DNA of 64,000 bases from Streptomyces sp. DH37 (GTDB taxonomy: Bacteria > Actinomycetota > Actinomycetes > Streptomycetales > Streptomycetaceae): positions 150,932 through 214,931 of the forward strand of contig NZ_JARVKV010000004.1 of NCBI RefSeq assembly GCF_029813835.1. Direction: 5' to 3'. A model generated the notes under the pieces. That model saw only the letters and a program-made list of their open reading frames with translations, ran no database searches and was not told the DNA's origin. Shown here piece after piece: positions 10,184 through 19,223 of this stretch; the stretch's first letter is position 1, and every line of letters starts with the position of its first letter. The position numbers were made by a program, and so were the translations under genes.

Positions 10184-10915
10184 TCAGCCGAACAGGTAGC
10201 CGAACACCGCGTCGCCGGCGCGCCGGTCGGTGACCTCGGCGCCGTTGGCCTCCTCGCGGGCGAACTTCACCGCCTGCTGGAGCTTCTCGACCCGCTCCAC
10301 CAGCTCGTTCACCCGCCGCGCCGGGAGCGCTCCGGAGAACTTCACGGTCGTCCAGTACCCGATGGGCACGTCCTCGTAGTACACCTCGACCTGCGCCGGG
10401 TGCTTGTCGGTCGCCTCCGCCTTGACGTGGTTGCGGGGGACCTTCTTCGTGCGGATCGTGCGCACCGGGTCCGTCTTCCACCAGTCCGTGGACGGGTCGT
10501 GCGACCAGGACTCGGCGGCGTCGAGCGTGGGAAGCTTCTTGACGAAGGCGTGCAGGTCGGTGAGCTGCTTCTCCAGGAACAGGAGGTAGGTGACCGGGAC
10601 GTCGGCGAGGATCGTCCGCCCGTCGACGGTGACGTCGGCGCGGGCCGTGCAGTTCGCCCAGTCCTTGGTGGCGACCACGTCGAACAGCCGGGTCAGCGAC
10701 GCGGACATCTCGCGCAGCACGTCCTCGGCCTGCACCTGCACCCGCGTGGACTCGGGCGGCAGCTGCTCGCCCTCCTCGTCCTTGGGCTGGTACGTGCGCG
10801 AGATGCCGGCCAGCAGCGCGGGCTTCTGCACCTTGTGGTGCGCCGCGTTGACGTCCTGGAGCGACTTGCTCTTGACGCCCTTCTCGACAGCGATGATCTG
10901 GTTCAGCTTCGCCAC
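10184..10915 (-). CDS. Unidentified 243-aa soluble protein next to Y RNA-like genes
   Basis: I do not recognise the family. The sequence is well ordered: an N-terminal basic helix (KLNQIIAVEKGVKSKSLQDVNAAHHKVQK), a long helical middle with DVLREMSASLTRLFDVVATKD, a beta-rich part (TVDGRTILADVPVTYLLFLEKQL), then WSHDPSTDWWKTDPVRTIRTKK, whose Trp- and Lys/Arg-rich character would suit RNA or nucleotide binding. The C-terminus has a coiled-coil-like segment (RRVNELVERVEKLQQAVKFAREE). There is no signal peptide or membrane segment. Start GTG 10915 was chosen because AGGGGGA lies six bases upstream. Its proximity and shared strand with the two tRNA-like RNAs make a functional link possible, but that is inference only. 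Confidence 0.75.
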   Translation of the reverse strand: MAKLNQIIAVEKGVKSKSLQDVNAAHHKVQKPALLAGISRTYQPKDEEGEQLPPESTRVQVQAEDVLREMSASLTRLFDVVATKDWANCTARADVTVDGRTILADVPVTYLLFLEKQLTDLHAFVKKLPTLDAAESWSHDPSTDWWKTDPVRTIRTKKVPRNHVKAEATDKHPAQVEVYYEDVPIGYWTTVKFSGALPARRVNELVERVEKLQQAVKFAREEANGAEVTDRRAGDAVFGYLFG

Positions 10916-11194
10916 TTCGGTCCCCCTTCGAACAGGCAGGAACGTATCCCACGCCGTCGAAGACCCGCATGCCTTTTTCGGGCCGCCGAAGCCCAAGCGG
11001 GCGAGCACTTCCCCGAGTTCGCCGGCGGAGGGGAACCGCCCGCGCCGGAGGCCCTGGCTGCGGACGTCCTACGAGCCGCGACCGGTGGTTACGCACCTCG
11101 CGGGCCGGTTGTACGCGCGGTACGCGTGCGGGTACGAGGCATGCGGCGTGACCGCCTCCCGCGCAAGGGCGTTGGCCCGGTGAGGTGATGTCCG

Positions 11195-12100
11195 ATGACG
11201 GAGCGTACGGACGGGGAGACCGTTCCGGGTGGCGGGGCGGTCGTGAACTTCGGTGACGGCTGGGAAGGCGACGGCGGGGCCGGGCGGCGGCCGGAGGACG
11301 AGGGCGGACGCGGTGTCCTCACGGCGTTCGGCCGGACCATGAAGACCCTGCGGGTACGGCAGGGCCTGGAGCGCGAGGAGTTCGGCAAGCGGATCGGGTA
11401 CTCGGCCTCGACGGTCGCCTCGTTCGAGCAGGGGCGGAGGATTCCGTCACCCCGGACCATCGAGCGGGCGGACGAGGTGCTGGGCGCCGACGGGCTGCTG
11501 AACCTGTGGAAGGAGGAGGTGGAGCGGGCCCAGTACCCGGTCTTCTTCCAGGGGATGGCGGCGCTGGAGAAGGAGGCCATCGAGCTGGTCATGTACGACA
11601 CGCTCGTGGTCAACGGCCTTCTCCAGACCGAGGAGTACATGCGGGCGCTGCTCGGCATGCGGCGCCCGCCACTCGACCCGGAAACCATCGAACTGCGGGT
11701 CGCCGTGCGGCTGGCCCGTCAGGAGGCCCTGGACAGGCGGCCCGCACCGCTGCTCAGTTTCGTGATGGACGAGTCGGTGCTACGGCGTCAGTACGGCGGA
11801 AAGGACGTGTTGCGAAGGCAGTTGGAACACCTGCTCCTGGCCGGACAGAAACAGAACGCCGAACTCCAGGTCATGCCGCTCGACTGTGAGGAGAGCTCGG
11901 GCGTGGACGGGCCGTTCACGGTCGTCACGCGCAAGGACGGCAGGAAGTTCATGTACGCCGAAGTCCAGGGGACCAGCGCTCTTCAGACCGACCAGGAACG
12001 AGCGGCTCTCGCGCACGCACGCTATGGGATCATCCGCTCACAGGCTCTCAGTCCGCGAGAGTCGCTGGAGTTCATCGAAGGGGTGCTGGGATCGCTATGA
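11195..12100 (+). CDS. Scr1-family XRE transcriptional regulator (DUF5753)
   Basis: 301 aa. An acidic, Gly-rich leader of about 40 residues precedes an XRE helix-turn-helix (about residues 46-100, containing REEFGKRIGYSASTVASFEQGRR). The DUF5753 ligand or partner domain follows (YDTLVVNGLLQTEEYMRALL through LSPRESLEFIEGVL). This is a cytoplasmic DNA-binding protein of a group very abundant in Streptomyces and paired with DUF397 proteins. Start ATG 11195 has GAGGTGATG upstream. It overlaps the DUF397 gene by ATGA, so the two are translationally coupled. Regulators of this type can act like toxin-antitoxin partners or development regulators; the target here is unknown. Confidence 0.9.
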   Translation: MTERTDGETVPGGGAVVNFGDGWEGDGGAGRRPEDEGGRGVLTAFGRTMKTLRVRQGLEREEFGKRIGYSASTVASFEQGRRIPSPRTIERADEVLGADGLLNLWKEEVERAQYPVFFQGMAALEKEAIELVMYDTLVVNGLLQTEEYMRALLGMRRPPLDPETIELRVAVRLARQEALDRRPAPLLSFVMDESVLRRQYGGKDVLRRQLEHLLLAGQKQNAELQVMPLDCEESSGVDGPFTVVTRKDGRKFMYAEVQGTSALQTDQERAALAHARYGIIRSQALSPRESLEFIEGVLGSL

Positions 12101-12312
12101 CCAACACTGAGTCCTCGACCGTCGCCTCCGGCCTCGTCTGGTTCAAGAGCAGCTACAGCGGAGCCGAGGGCGGTCAGTGCGTGGAGGTCGCGGCCGGTAC
12201 GGCCGCTGTGCACGTCCGGGACTCCAAGGCCGTTGCCGGGCCCGTCGTCACGGTGTCGCGTGAGGCATGGGCGGAGTTCGTCGCACTGGCCTCCTCGCAG
12301 CGGGACGTCTGA
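12097..12312 (+). CDS. DUF397 domain protein
   Basis: 71-aa protein with the DUF397 hallmarks: LVWFKSSYSGAEGGQCVEVA, VHVRDSKAVAGPVVTVSREAWAEFVAL. It is translationally coupled to the Scr1-type regulator by an ATGA overlap. DUF397 proteins are proposed partners of such regulators. It is intact, unlike the copy at 7793, which makes a useful comparison for the frameshift there. Confidence 0.93.
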   Translation: MTNTESSTVASGLVWFKSSYSGAEGGQCVEVAAGTAAVHVRDSKAVAGPVVTVSREAWAEFVALASSQRDV

Positions 12313-12330
12313 CACCCGACAGGCCCACGA

Positions 12331-12364
12331 GAGCCCTGCCGCTCCTTCTCAGGTGGCAGGGCTC
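12331..12364 (+). terminator. Terminator of the regulator/DUF397 pair
   Basis: A perfect 10-bp inverted repeat GAGCCCTGCC/GGCAGGGCTC with a 14-nt loop, starting 18 nt after the DUF397 stop codon. Confidence 0.65.
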
Positions 12365-12406
12365 CGGCTCCCGCGCTTGCGGCGGCCCGGCGCGTCCGTG
12401 AACGCG

Positions 12407-12441
12407 AGAACCCCGCGGTCTCGGGGAGACCACGGGGTTCT
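12407..12441 (-). terminator. Hairpin between converging DUF397 unit and tRNA-Leu
   Basis: AGAACCCCG pairs with CGGGGTTCT, and after one C-A mismatch GGTCTC pairs with GAGACC. The hairpin begins 8 nt from the 3' end of tRNA-Leu and could stop transcription from either side. Confidence 0.65.
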
Positions 12442-12448
12442 GTGTCTG

Positions 12449-12533
12449 TGTCCGAGGGGGGACTTGAACCCCCACGCCCGATAAAGGGCACTAGCACCTC
12501 AAGCTAGCGCGTCTGCCATTCCGCCACCCGGAC
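12449..12533 (-). tRNA. tRNA-Leu (GAG)
   Basis: 85-nt class II tRNA. The acceptor stem GTCCGGG/CTCGGAC includes one G-U pair. The D-arm contains GGCAGAC, the anticodon loop CTTGAGG gives anticodon GAG, and a long variable arm follows. The T-arm is GGGGG-TTCAAGT-CCCCC and the discriminator base is A. CCA is not encoded. Confidence 0.96.
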
Positions 12534-12737
12534 CGGTGTGCGTTCCACGGCCTTCCGGCCGCGGCGACGGGGAACACCATACCAAGCTTTCGGAGTGGCT
12601 CTCACCCACATAAGCCGTGGTCCGGCGGGGTGCGGAGGGAGGCCGGGGAGACCGTGCGCGCGTCCTCACGTCCGGTGAGGGCGCGCGCACGGGCCGGGAC
12701 GGGCGGAGCGGGCGAGGCCGGCAGGGGCGGCCGGGGC

Positions 12738-14012
12738 TCAGGCGCGCAGGAACGCCGCCGCCTCGCGCGCCGCCCGCGCGCCGGAGGCGAGCGCGCCCTG
12801 CACCGAGCCGGTCGCCCGGTGGTCCCCGCACACGTACCGGCCCGGCGCGACGCGCGTGGTGCGCGACAGCACCAGCGGGGGCTCCATGGCGGGCAGCGCG
12901 TCGGGGATCGCGTAGGTGGCCAGGTGCTCCCAGCGGTCGGTGGCGGAACCGGTGCCGTACAGCTCGCCGAGGCGGGCCCGTACGCGCGGCTCGTCCGCCT
13001 CGCCGGCCGCTCCGAGGACGGAGGTGGACACCAGCGCCCTGGTGTCCGGGGAGCGGCCGGGGGCGACCTCGCTGAGCACCACGGTGTTCAGCACGTGCCG
13101 CTCGGTGTCGACCAGCAGGGTCGGCTCGGGCAGGGGCGACAGGGGCGCGGCGTGGTAGAAGGTCGTCACCGCGCGTCCGGCCGGGGCGTCCACGCCGGGC
13201 AGCAGCGCGGCGGCGGTACGGCCGTCGGTGGCGACGACCACGGCGCGCGCCGGCACCTCCTCGCCGTCGGCGGTGACGACCCCCTCCCCCGTCACCTCGC
13301 GCACGGGCGTCTCCAGGCGGACCGTGCCGGGCGGGAGCCGGGCGGCCAGGGCCCGGGGGACCGCGCCGATGCCGCCGGCGGGCAGGCACAGGGTGCCGCG
13401 CAGCATCGAGCGCCACACCAGGTGCAGGAAACGGGCGGAGGTGGCCAGCTCGTCCTCCAGGAACACCCCGGACAGGAACGGCCGCCACATCCGCTCGACG
13501 AACGCCGGGCTGAAGCCCGCCGCGCGCAGCGCCCGGCGGGCGTCCGGCTCCCGCCCGCCGGGACGGCCGCGCACGGCGGCCGCGGGCGCGAACGCGTCGC
13601 GCGCGCCGAGGGCGGCGAGGGCGGCCAGGTCGCGGGGGCCGGCCAGCCGGCCGCGCAGCAGGTCGCCCGCCTGGCGCGGACGGCGGGTGGGGTCGGCGAA
13701 CCGCAGCCGCCCGTCCGGGGTGTGCAGCAGCATCCCCGGCGTGAACGGGCGCAGGCGCAGGGAGCGCAGGTCCAGGCGGCGGCGCACCTGGGGATAGGAG
13801 GTGTTGAAGACCTGGAAGCCGCGGTCGAGGAGGAAGCCGTCGCGCCGGTCGGTGCGCATCCGCCCGCCCACCGCGTCGGACGCCTCCAGCACGGTGACGG
13901 ACAGGCCCGCCGCCGTCAGGTCCAGCGCGCAGGCCAGCCCGGCCAGTCCCGCGCCGACGACCACGGCGTCCGGACGTGCGCCGCCGCGTCCGGACGTGTG
14001 CTGTGCTGCCAT
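12738..14012 (-). CDS. FAD-dependent oxidoreductase (amine oxidase / protoporphyrinogen-oxidase-like)
   Basis: 424 aa. A dinucleotide-binding Rossmann motif near the N-terminus (VVVGAGLAGLACALDL, then VTVLEASDAVGGRMRT) identifies an FAD enzyme of the amine oxidase/protoporphyrinogen oxidase superfamily. The C-terminal FAD-closing segment reads GRYVCGDHRATGSVQGALASGARAA. There are no membrane segments. The substrate cannot be told; carotenoid-desaturase-like and flavin amine oxidases share this fold. Start ATG 14012 is the first that keeps the Rossmann motif close to the N-terminus. The SDR gene 132 bp upstream on the same strand may be co-transcribed. Confidence 0.85.
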   Translation of the reverse strand: MAAQHTSGRGGARPDAVVVGAGLAGLACALDLTAAGLSVTVLEASDAVGGRMRTDRRDGFLLDRGFQVFNTSYPQVRRRLDLRSLRLRPFTPGMLLHTPDGRLRFADPTRRPRQAGDLLRGRLAGPRDLAALAALGARDAFAPAAAVRGRPGGREPDARRALRAAGFSPAFVERMWRPFLSGVFLEDELATSARFLHLVWRSMLRGTLCLPAGGIGAVPRALAARLPPGTVRLETPVREVTGEGVVTADGEEVPARAVVVATDGRTAAALLPGVDAPAGRAVTTFYHAAPLSPLPEPTLLVDTERHVLNTVVLSEVAPGRSPDTRALVSTSVLGAAGEADEPRVRARLGELYGTGSATDRWEHLATYAIPDALPAMEPPLVLSRTTRVAPGRYVCGDHRATGSVQGALASGARAAREAAAFLRA

Positions 14013-14144
14013 GGTGGGCACCGTGCCTTCCCGACTCCCGGGCCGGGCCACGGGGCCCGGTCTGTGGATCCTCTGCCCGGTGCGCGCGGGTGCAGTCCGG
14101 TGACGGGGCTCCGCCGTCTCACACCGCCCTCCCACACCGCCGTC

Positions 14145-14825
14145 TCACACCGTCCTCGCGGGGGCGGACGGCCCCGGCCCGGGGTGGAAGGCGGCGACCA
14201 TCCGCCCGACGACCTCCTCCAGCGGCGCGGGGCGCGGCAGCGGCGGCGGGGTGCCCGCGACCGCGCGTCCCGCCAGGCCGGTGTCGGTGTGCGGCAGGTG
14301 GAGGTCGGCCACCACCGGGCCGCCGCGGCGCCGCTCGGCGGCGACCGCCGTCAGCCAGGCGGACAGCGCGGCCTTGGAGGCGCTGTAGACGGCCATGCGC
14401 GGCTGCGGGCGCACCGCGACCACGCCGGTGGTGGCGGCCAGGGTGCCGGGCGGGGTCAGCGGGGGCAGCGCGGCGGAGAGCACGGCGACGGGCGCCAGGG
14501 TGTTGACGGCGAACAGGTGCTCGGCGACGGCGGCCCCGGTCTCCTCGGCCGGGCCGAACGCGACCGCGCCGATCGCCACCAGCACCCCGTCCAGTCCGCC
14601 CATCGCCCCGGCGGCCAGGGCGGGCAGGGCGGCCATGCCGTCCAGGTCGTAGGCGTCGCAGGGGGCGGATCCGGCGTCCAGCCGGCGGGCGGCCGCGGCC
14701 AGCCGCTCCCGGTTCCGCCCGGCGAGGAAGAGCCGGTCGCCCCGGCGGGCCAGGGCGTCGGCGGCGGCGCCCCCGAGCACTCCGGTGGCGCCGACGACCA
14801 GCAGACGCGACGATGTGTCCGGCAT
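14145..14825 (-). CDS. Short-chain dehydrogenase/reductase
   Basis: 226-aa SDR. It has the glycine-rich cofactor motif GATGVLGGAAADAL near the N-terminus, then GRNRERL, suggesting preference for NADP. It also has the DxxGMA... region, VNTLAPVAV and the catalytic YSASK (Tyr and Lys four residues apart). It lacks a C-terminal tail, making it short for the family. GGGGAC is just upstream of the ATG. It reads toward the FAD oxidoreductase on the same strand; the substrate is unknown. Confidence 0.85.
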   Translation of the reverse strand: MPDTSSRLLVVGATGVLGGAAADALARRGDRLFLAGRNRERLAAAARRLDAGSAPCDAYDLDGMAALPALAAGAMGGLDGVLVAIGAVAFGPAEETGAAVAEHLFAVNTLAPVAVLSAALPPLTPPGTLAATTGVVAVRPQPRMAVYSASKAALSAWLTAVAAERRRGGPVVADLHLPHTDTGLAGRAVAGTPPPLPRPAPLEEVVGRMVAAFHPGPGPSAPARTV

Positions 14826-15010
14826 GTCCCCATGATGGGGTCCGGGGGCGGGTGCGGCAGCCCGGCCGCCCGCGCCCCGGCCCCCCGGACGTGGACGACG
14901 GCCGGAGGGCGGGTAGGCGTACGGCGGGAGCGGGGCACCAGCACAATGGGACGGCCGCGGCGGAGGGCGCCGCGGCCACGGAGCGTCGACCGAGGCGGGA
15001 CTGATCTTCC

Positions 15011-15931
15011 ATGGGCCGAGTCACCGAACGCCGCCGCGTCGTCCGCCTGCGCGACGGCGCGGTGAGCGAGCGTCCCGACACCCTGGTGGCCGAGGAGCCC
15101 CTGGAGATCCGCCTGAACGGCAGGCCGCTGGCGGTCACCATGCGCACACCCGGCGACGACTTCGCCCTGGCGGCCGGCTTCCTGGTCAGCGAGGGCGTGC
15201 TGGGCCGCCCGGAGGAACTGGCGAACATCGTCTACTGCGCGGGCGCCACCGAACAGGCCGACGGCACCACCCGCAACAGCTACAACGTCGTCGACGTCCG
15301 CCTCGCCCCCGGCGTGCCCGTCCCCGACATCACCCTGGAGCGCAACGTCTACACCACCTCCTCGTGCGGGCTGTGCGGCAAGGCCAGCCTGGACGCGGTG
15401 CGCACCACCGCCCGCTGGCCGATCGAGGACGGGGACGGCGGCACGCACGACGGCACGGGCGGCGGCGCGGACGATGGCAGGGACGACGGCGCGGGCGGCG
15501 CCCCGCTGCGGATCGACCCCGCCGTCCTGTCCGTCCTTCCCGACCGGCTGCGGGCCGCCCAGCGGGTGTTCGACCGCACCGGAGGCCTGCACGCGGCCGC
15601 CCTGTTCTCCCCCGAGGGCGAACTGCTGGACCTGCGCGAGGACGTGGGGCGCCACAACGCCGTGGACAAGCTGGTCGGGCGGGCGCTGACCGAGGGGCGC
15701 CTGCCGCTGTCGCGCACCGTGCTGCTGGTCTCGGGCCGGGCGTCGTTCGAGCTGGCGCAGAAGGCGGTGATGGCGGGCGTGCCCGTGCTGGCCGCCGTCT
15801 CCGCGCCGTCCTCCCTCGCCGTCGACCTGGCCGCCGAGGCCGGGCTCACCCTGGTCGGCTTCCTGCGGGGGACGTCGATGAACGTCTACGCCGGCGAGCA
15901 CCGCGTCGTCCTGGAGGCGGCGCGGAACTGA
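15011..15931 (+). CDS. fdhD: Formate dehydrogenase accessory sulfurtransferase FdhD
   Basis: 306-aa cytoplasmic protein that transfers sulfur to the molybdenum cofactor for formate dehydrogenase. Family features seen are EEPLEIRLNGRPLAVTMRTPGDD, the key SSCGLCGK cysteine loop (about residues 118-125), and DVGRHNAVDKLVG plus SGRASFELAQKA in the C-terminal half. A Gly/Asp-rich low-complexity insertion (about 142-163) interrupts the normal fold between them. No formate dehydrogenase gene is in the window. The start is the only ATG compatible with the conserved N-terminal segment. Confidence 0.95.
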   Translation: MGRVTERRRVVRLRDGAVSERPDTLVAEEPLEIRLNGRPLAVTMRTPGDDFALAAGFLVSEGVLGRPEELANIVYCAGATEQADGTTRNSYNVVDVRLAPGVPVPDITLERNVYTTSSCGLCGKASLDAVRTTARWPIEDGDGGTHDGTGGGADDGRDDGAGGAPLRIDPAVLSVLPDRLRAAQRVFDRTGGLHAAALFSPEGELLDLREDVGRHNAVDKLVGRALTEGRLPLSRTVLLVSGRASFELAQKAVMAGVPVLAAVSAPSSLAVDLAAEAGLTLVGFLRGTSMNVYAGEHRVVLEAARN

Positions 15932-16203
15932 CCGCCCCCGCACGGGACCGGCCGACGCGGGACCGACCGGCGCGGGCGGACGGCGCGGGCGGACGGGCGG
16001 CACGAGCGGCGCCGGAGCGGTCGCGCGCGCCGGGAGATTCCGTGGAGACGTGCGGGATGAAGGGTGACGATCCGGTACGGCCGTTCCGAAGTGATCCCAT
16101 TCGCCCCAACGGACGCCATCACCTCCCTTCCCGGTCAACCTCGCGATCGGATACCGTCGCCCCGCTGCGGCACCCCACGCCACAGCGCGACGAGGAGCGG
16201 CAC

Positions 16204-18030
16204 GTGCGCGAGTTCACCGTCCCGGCCCTGGCGACGGCGCCTCAGACAGGAGGGCTGGCCGACGCCGTCTTCGACCGCGCCGACGCCGACCCCCGCCAGG
16301 TGGCGCTGGCGCGCAAGGACGCCTCCGGCGTCTGGCGGGACGTGACCGCGGCGGAGTTCCGCGACCAGGTGCTGGCGCTGGCCAAGGGGCTGCTGGCCGA
16401 GGGCGTGCGCTTCGGCGACCGGGTCGCCATCATGTCCCGCACCCGCTACGAGTGGACGCTCTTCGACTTCGCCCTGTGGTCCATCGGCGCCCAGCCGGTG
16501 CCGGTCTACCCCACCTCCTCGGCCGAGCAGGTCTACTGGATGCTGCACGACGCGGAGGTCTCGGCCGCCGTCGTGGAGAACGAGGACCACGCGATGACCG
16601 TCGGCTCGGTCGTCGACCGGCTGCCGCGCCTGAAGCGGCTGTGGCAGCTCGACTCCGACGCCGAGGGCGCGCTGTCCGCCGCCGGGGCGCACCTCCACGC
16701 CGACGCGGTGCACCGGCACCGGCTGGCGCTGACCCCGGACACCCCCGCCACCGTCCTGTACACCTCCGGCACCACCGGACGCCCCAAGGGCTGCGTCCTC
16801 ACCCACGGCAACTTCATGGCCGAGTGCGACAACCTCGTCCTGCGCTACGAGGCCGTCTTCCCCTCCAGGGACGGGGAGCAGGCCTCCACCCTGCTCTTCC
16901 TCCCCCTCGCCCACGTCTTCGGGCGGATGATCGAGGTCGGGGCGGTCCGCGCCGGCGTCAGACTCGGCCACCAGCCCAACATGACCGCCGCCGCCCTCCT
17001 GCCCGACCTGGAGGCCTTCCGCCCCACCTTCCTGCTGGCCGTGCCCTACGTCTTCGAGCGGATCTTCCACGCCGCCCGGCGCAGGGCCGAGGCGGAGGGG
17101 AGGCTGGAGCCGTTCGACAGGGCCGTGGACGTCGCCGTCCGCTACGCCGAGGCGATGGAGGACAAGGCGTTCGGCACCGGCCACGGGCCCGGTCCGGCCC
17201 TGCGGCTGCAGCACCGGTTCTTCGACAAGGTCGTCTACTCCCGGCTGCGCGCCGCCCTCGGCGGCCGCTGCCGGCACGCCATGTCGGGCGGTTCGGCGAT
17301 GGAGCGGCGCCTGGGGCTGTTCTACGACGGCGCCGGCATCCGCGTCTTCGAGGGCTACGGCCTCACGGAGACCACCGCGGCGGCCACCGCCAACCCGCCC
17401 GAGCAGACCCGCTTCGGCACCGTCGGCGTCCCCGTCCCCGGCACCACGGTGCACATCGCCGACGACGGCGAGGTGTGGCTGCGCGGCGGCCAGGTCTTCG
17501 CCGGCTACCTGGGCGACCCCCGCTCCACCCACGAGGTGCTGCGCGACGGCTGGCTGGCCACCGGCGACCTCGGCTCGCTCGACGAGGACGGCTACCTGAC
17601 GATCACCGGGCGGAAGAAGGACGTCCTGGTGACCTCCGGGGGCAAGACCGTGTCGCCGACGGTGCTGGAGGAGCGGGTGCGGACGCACCCGCTGGTGGCG
17701 CAGTGCGTCGTCGTCGGCAACGACCGGCCGTACGTCGCCGCGCTGGTCACCCTCGACGAGGACGCCGTCCACCACTGGCTGACCATGCGCAACAGGCCGC
17801 ACCCGGGCCCGGCCGAGCTGGTGCGCGACCCGGACCTGGAGGCCGAGGTCAGACGGGCGGTGGTGGCCGCCAACACCCGGGTCTCCCAGGCGGAGTCGAT
17901 CCGCACCTTCCGGATACTGGGCTCGCGGTTCACCGAGGAGGACGGGCTGCTCACCCCCACGCTGAAGCTGCGGCGCAAGGCGGTCGAGAAGGCGTACGCG
18001 GCCGAGATCGACGCCCTCTACCGGATCTGA
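16204..18030 (+). CDS. Long-chain acyl-CoA synthetase (FadD15-like, AMP-forming)
   Basis: 608 aa. It activates fatty acids with ATP and CoA to acyl-CoA. The AMP-binding P-loop is LYTSGTTGRPKGC (about residues 180-192). Later motifs are GYGLTETTAAATANPP, the WLATGDLG acyl-adenylate motif and the C-terminal TLKLRRKAVEKAY segment carrying the catalytic-lysine region. The length fits actinobacterial FadD15-type long-chain ligases. The start is GTG 16204, with GAGGAG about six bases upstream. The 272-bp region upstream has no gene; its last 100 bases are less GC-rich and likely hold the promoter. Confidence 0.95.
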   Translation: MREFTVPALATAPQTGGLADAVFDRADADPRQVALARKDASGVWRDVTAAEFRDQVLALAKGLLAEGVRFGDRVAIMSRTRYEWTLFDFALWSIGAQPVPVYPTSSAEQVYWMLHDAEVSAAVVENEDHAMTVGSVVDRLPRLKRLWQLDSDAEGALSAAGAHLHADAVHRHRLALTPDTPATVLYTSGTTGRPKGCVLTHGNFMAECDNLVLRYEAVFPSRDGEQASTLLFLPLAHVFGRMIEVGAVRAGVRLGHQPNMTAAALLPDLEAFRPTFLLAVPYVFERIFHAARRRAEAEGRLEPFDRAVDVAVRYAEAMEDKAFGTGHGPGPALRLQHRFFDKVVYSRLRAALGGRCRHAMSGGSAMERRLGLFYDGAGIRVFEGYGLTETTAAATANPPEQTRFGTVGVPVPGTTVHIADDGEVWLRGGQVFAGYLGDPRSTHEVLRDGWLATGDLGSLDEDGYLTITGRKKDVLVTSGGKTVSPTVLEERVRTHPLVAQCVVVGNDRPYVAALVTLDEDAVHHWLTMRNRPHPGPAELVRDPDLEAEVRRAVVAANTRVSQAESIRTFRILGSRFTEEDGLLTPTLKLRRKAVEKAYAAEIDALYRI

Positions 18031-18196
18031 CCGCGCACCGCGGCCGGCGGTCGCGGCGCGGCGCCCCGGCACCGACCGCCGTCCTGCCCCCGACCGTCGT
18101 CCTGCCCCCCGGCCGGAACGGGAATGACAACGCTGCCATGATCGTTGGGACCCCGGGTACACGTGTCGCCAACCGACTGACAAGGACCGATCGCTC

Positions 18197-19024
18197 GTGA
18201 GCAACGTTCCCAACATCATCCTCAACAACGGCGTCCGGATGCCGCAGCTCGGCTTCGGCGTGTGGCAGGTGCCGGACGAGGAGGCCACCGCCGCCGTCGG
18301 GCACGCGCTCGCCTCGGGCTACCGCAGCATCGACACCGCCGCGGTCTACGAGAACGAGAAGGGCACCGGGAAGGCCATCGCCGAGTCCGGGGTGCCGCGC
18401 GAAGAACTCTTCGTGACCACCAAGGTGTGGAACAACCAGCAGGGCCGCGACGCCGCGCTGCGCGCCTTCGACGCCTCCCTGGAACGGCTGGGCCTGGACT
18501 ACGTCGACCTCTACCTCATCCACTGGCCCGCGCCGAAGCAGGACAGGTACGTCGACACCTGGAAGGCGCTGGAGGAGATCCACGCCGACGGCCGCGCCAA
18601 GGCCATCGGCGTCTCCAACTTCAAGCCCACCCACCTGCGGCGGCTGATGGAGGAGACCGAGATCGTCCCCGCCGTCAACCAGATCGAGCTGCACCCCAAC
18701 TTCCCGCAGGCCGAGTCCCGCGCCTTCCACGCCGAGCACGGCATCGCCACCGAGGCCTGGTCGCCGCTGGGCCAGGGCAAGGGCCTGCTGGACGACCCGG
18801 TGATCGCCGAGATCGCCCGCAGGCACGGCCGCACCCCGGCCCAGGTGGTGCTGCGCTGGCACCTCCAGCTCGGCAACGTGGTGATCCCCAAGTCCGTCAC
18901 CCCCTCCCGGATCGAGGAGAACATCGACGTCTTCTCCTTCGTCCTGGACGACGACGACATGACGGGCCTGTCCACCCTGGACAACGGCACCCGGCTGGGC
19001 CCCGACCCGGACGAGATGGGCTGA
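18197..19024 (+). CDS. Aldo/keto reductase (2,5-diketo-gluconate reductase type)
   Basis: 275-aa NADPH-dependent reductase of the AKR5 type. Catalytic tetrad: Asp and Tyr in DTAAVYENE, Lys in TTKVWNNQQG and His in LIHWPAP. The family patterns GFGVWQVPDEEA (N-terminus) and IPKSVTPSRIEEN (cofactor-binding loop near the C-terminus) are present. Soluble TIM barrel; the natural substrate is unknown. The start is GTG 18197, giving MSNVPNI and the conserved N-terminal strand. It is monocistronic and faces the pterin dehydratase gene across a long hairpin. Confidence 0.94.
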   Translation: MSNVPNIILNNGVRMPQLGFGVWQVPDEEATAAVGHALASGYRSIDTAAVYENEKGTGKAIAESGVPREELFVTTKVWNNQQGRDAALRAFDASLERLGLDYVDLYLIHWPAPKQDRYVDTWKALEEIHADGRAKAIGVSNFKPTHLRRLMEETEIVPAVNQIELHPNFPQAESRAFHAEHGIATEAWSPLGQGKGLLDDPVIAEIARRHGRTPAQVVLRWHLQLGNVVIPKSVTPSRIEENIDVFSFVLDDDDMTGLSTLDNGTRLGPDPDEMG

Positions 19025-19102
19025 GCGGAGCCCGGCCGCCGGCACGGCCCGCACCGGCGGTCCGGCGAGGCACGGCACGGCACGGCGCGACACGGCACTG
19101 TA

Positions 19103-19146
19103 CGCGGACGCGCGGTGCGCCCCCTGCGGCGCGCCGCGCGTCCGCG
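19103..19146. terminator. Long hairpin between converging genes
   Basis: CGCGGACGCGCG and CGCGCGTCCGCG form a perfect 12-bp stem around a 20-nt loop that can itself fold. It sits between the aldo/keto reductase and the convergent pterin dehydratase and can act in both directions. Confidence 0.6.
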
Positions 19147-19223
19147 CGTTCCCGCGGCGGGGCACGGAACGGGGCACGGCGGGTGCGTACCGGCACGTCA
19201 CCGCGCGCCGCCGGGGCGGCGGG

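Noticed and set aside
10184..10915. Ku-like DNA repair protein
   Set aside because: Length and genomic style suggested Ku at first, but the sequence lacks the Ku core and does not match it on inspection. I left the function open.
12449..12533. Integration site of a mobile element at tRNA-Leu
   Set aside because: No duplicated 3' tRNA segment, integrase or excisionase gene is seen nearby.
15364..18030. Very long open frames covering or antisense to real genes (also 7793-9943, 21347-24238, 24717-27281)
   Set aside because: They have no gene-like composition, cross several unrelated genes, and are expected where GC is high and stop codons rare. Real genes were found in other frames or as their 3' parts.
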